Part shown: positions 62,620-64,000 of the stretch, piece by piece
How positions within the stretch are numbered: position 1 is the stretch's first letter
How the letters are laid out: the number at the start of each line of letters is the position of its first letter
Assembly (NCBI RefSeq): GCF_030056665.1
Contig: NZ_JASHIG010000031.1
DNA length: 64,000 nt
Origin: Flectobacillus roseus
Lineage (GTDB): Bacteria > Bacteroidota > Bacteroidia > Cytophagales > Spirosomataceae
Reading direction: 5' to 3' (one strand)
Position numbers and translations under genes: made by a program
Notes under the pieces: generated by a model
Seen by the model: the letters and a program-made list of their open reading frames with translations, nothing else
The model's database searches: none
What the model was told of the DNA's origin: nothing

Positions 62620-63486
62620 ATGAAAACCCAACCTACCTTGAAGCACTTGATGCTTTGTACCTTATTACTATTATCATTTAGTTCATTTTCTTTTTCAGGA
62701 ATTACTATTTCAAAAGACAGTACCCGTGCTTGGATTGTCCAACTCAGCAGCAGTTTGCCAGCAGGCTCGGATACTACTTTGTCAAAATGGATTCGTGATG
62801 GATTAAACGAAAGTATCTTAAAAGGTACTTTTGACACGACTTCAAACAAGCAGAAACTTTACACCGACCTAAACAATGCTTTGAGTATTTACCATAGAAA
62901 GGTAATTATTCGTAACTTCGATTTTCCTGGCCTAGCTAATGGGTCTTATCAACCTAATGGTTTTTCGCAAGGAACGCAGTTTGCTAATTTCAAGGTAAAG
63001 TTACCAAGTGGCAGTTTTGACCCAGATTTTGCTGTAAGCTATGCGCCAGATGTAATGTCATTTGTAAATAATACCGCAAGTTTGGAGCAATTACCAGAAG
63101 GGACAAAATTGTATAGAGTTTGTAATGATGGATGGGATCAATTTACAGGTGGCTATTGGACTCGTACAAAACCAACATCCATCTCGGAAGTAATTGGTGG
63201 AACTGCTGTTCAACCAGAATGGAATAGCTTTAAAAATATCGTGGAATATACCGTTCCTGCGGGAGGTATCTGGGTGTGGAGAGGATTAGCGGCAGCACAA
63301 AAACTCTCTAACAACCTAAATATTGGTCAACCATATTTAGCGGGTGGTGGCGAACAAATTCTTATCCCACTCGTATATCGTAGATTAAAGAAAGCAGATG
63401 GAAGCTTTGATTTTAGAGCCATTAATCCTGCTATGCAAAGTAGAATCGTAGTATTACCAGCCAACGAATTACCATGGAAACGTTAA
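62620..63486 (+). CDS. secreted protein with possible ADP-ribosyltransferase-like C-terminal domain
   Basis: Exported protein of 288 residues, signal peptide to about 25. The C-terminal half has LPEGTKLYRVCNDG (about 160), GGYWTRTKPTSISE (about 178), VPAGGIWVWRGLAAAQ (about 212) and LAGGGEQILIPLVYRR (about 241). The sequence of landmarks (an LYRV strand with Arg, a YWT strand, G-xAA-Q, then GGGxQ) recalls toxin domains of the ADP-ribosyltransferase type in polymorphic toxins, from memory only. The N-terminal half (about 30-150) is unrecognised. The next gene overlaps its 3' end by 13 bp. If the domain call is right, this would be a secreted effector; an alternative is an unrelated exported enzyme or binding protein. 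Confidence 0.55.
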   Translation: MKTQPTLKHLMLCTLLLLSFSSFSFSGITISKDSTRAWIVQLSSSLPAGSDTTLSKWIRDGLNESILKGTFDTTSNKQKLYTDLNNALSIYHRKVIIRNFDFPGLANGSYQPNGFSQGTQFANFKVKLPSGSFDPDFAVSYAPDVMSFVNNTASLEQLPEGTKLYRVCNDGWDQFTGGYWTRTKPTSISEVIGGTAVQPEWNSFKNIVEYTVPAGGIWVWRGLAAAQKLSNNLNIGQPYLAGGGEQILIPLVYRRLKKADGSFDFRAINPAMQSRIVVLPANELPWKR

Positions 63487-63800
63487 CCCCTGTGTATCTG
63501 AGATTACTCAAAGCCAATTTCGAACATTTAGTTCAGTGCTTCACTGAGCAAGAATCACTTACTGGTCAAACAGGTTTATTATTAAGACTGAGAGCAGAAG
63601 ATATTTTATCAAACTCATTGAGTCAAGCCTTATCGACACCAGAGGTAACCGACGAAAATCTTCAATGGGTTCGTGAGGCGGTGATGACATATTTGAGATT
63701 TTACCCTGAAAATATTACCAGTAGTAATCTCGCAACCCTCGATGACGAAATCGATATGATACTTCACAGAATTATGGAGATAGCAGAACACTTAGAATGA
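63474..63800 (+). CDS. small acidic helical protein, possible immunity partner
   Basis: Cytosolic protein of 108 residues, strongly helical and acidic (LKANFEHLVQCFTEQESL, LLRLRAEDILSNSLSQAL, LDDEIDMILHRIMEIAEHLE). No family is recognised. Its ATG (63474) lies inside the previous gene, whose stop is at 63484-63486, so the two genes overlap by 13 bp and are translationally coupled. A small acidic cytosolic partner downstream of a secreted protein is the classical arrangement of toxin-immunity pairs; this is inference. Confidence 0.6.
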   Translation: METLTPVYLRLLKANFEHLVQCFTEQESLTGQTGLLLRLRAEDILSNSLSQALSTPEVTDENLQWVREAVMTYLRFYPENITSSNLATLDDEIDMILHRIMEIAEHLE

Positions 63801-63829
63801 TGAATTGTGAATTGCGAGTTGTGAATTAT

Positions 63830-63906
63830 CCTTTGTCCTTGCCTAAAATAGGTTGCCTTTGAGGCAAGGACAAAAAAAAACTTGCCCTTGCCTAAAATAG
63901 GTTGCC
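63830..63906. repeat. CCTTGCCTAAAATAGG repeats, copies 2 and 3, with a hairpin
   Basis: Two copies (63830-63857 and 63882-63906) of the motif also present at 12976. TTGTCCTTGCC (63833-63843) pairs perfectly with GGCAAGGACAA (63863-63873). A GAATTGTGAATTGCGAGTTGTGAATT stretch precedes it. The last 94 bases of the window show nothing else. Confidence 0.65.
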
Positions 63907-64000
63907 CTGAGTTTTAGCCAAGTTAAAGTAATCAAAATTGTAAAATAGTTTGATTTGGGTTTGTGCTTTTTGAATAATCACATGTCCAAATGGGTAAATT

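Noticed and set aside
1..64000. tRNA or rRNA genes
   Set aside because: No tRNA-like cloverleaf with GGTTCRANNCC and CCA-type end or rRNA sequence was noticed in the intergenic regions by reading; a tRNAscan-SE run would settle it.

Overview
The window reads as a chromosomal segment of an AT-rich member of the Bacteroidota, most likely a Cytophagales/Spirosomaceae-type bacterium. The evidence is SusC-like TonB receptors with N-terminal carboxypeptidase-like domains, DUF4249 lipoproteins, LytTR and ECF regulators, the SCO/MORN/YHYH operon, promoters of the TTG-N19-21-TAnnTTTG type, and starts without Shine-Dalgarno sequences. The genus is inference; no rRNA is present to anchor it.

Layout. 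1-5.4 kb is a pectin (rhamnogalacturonan) module: a GH105 unsaturated glucuronyl hydrolase cut by the window edge, an SGNH esterase fused to a GH28 polygalacturonase, and a divergent LacI regulator. 5.5-10.1 kb holds an NTF2-like secreted protein, an 872-aa secreted protein made of two tandem beta-helix copies, and a GNAT-like protein. 10.5-16.9 kb holds a polyamine (carboxynorspermidine) dehydrogenase, AEC and EamA transporters, and a BlaI/M56 pair with three operator dyads. 17-24.2 kb holds DinB, NlpC/P60, an XRE/AAA-ATPase pair, a lipoprotein / TonB receptor / DUF4249 operon whose receptor carries an in-frame amber stop, and LysE. 24.4-31.9 kb holds tex, small membrane proteins and outer-membrane proteins. 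32.4-35.3 kb is an operon of a barrel protein, a DUF2846 protein, a LytS-type kinase and a LytTR regulator. 35.3-46.6 kb holds an S41 peptidase, lepA, a GreA-like protein, an SGNH-like protein, tcdA, a GT2, trmN6, RNase H and three barrel paralogues. 46.8-50.4 kb holds the SCO-MORN-YHYH operon and an ECF sigma operon ending in a Spy/CpxP-like sensor. 50.7-57.7 kb holds a TonB receptor, marC, a class V aminotransferase, aroQ and xerD. 57.7-59.2 kb is a GIY-YIG / RAYT cassette between duplicated palindromic repeats. 59.4-63.8 kb holds a multidomain PQQ-type sugar dehydrogenase and a secreted protein overlapping a small acidic protein (possible toxin-immunity pair).

Between the genes there are at least six families of palindromic or structured intergenic repeats. 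The most striking is a roughly 110-130 bp element in three copies (3725, 10375, 56593) whose long stems keep pairing while their sequences change, which suggests selection on an RNA or single-stranded DNA structure.

Most functions are assigned from remembered family motifs; no database search was possible. Start codons were moved inward from the longest ORF where a signal peptide, family N-terminus or promoter box made that more likely.
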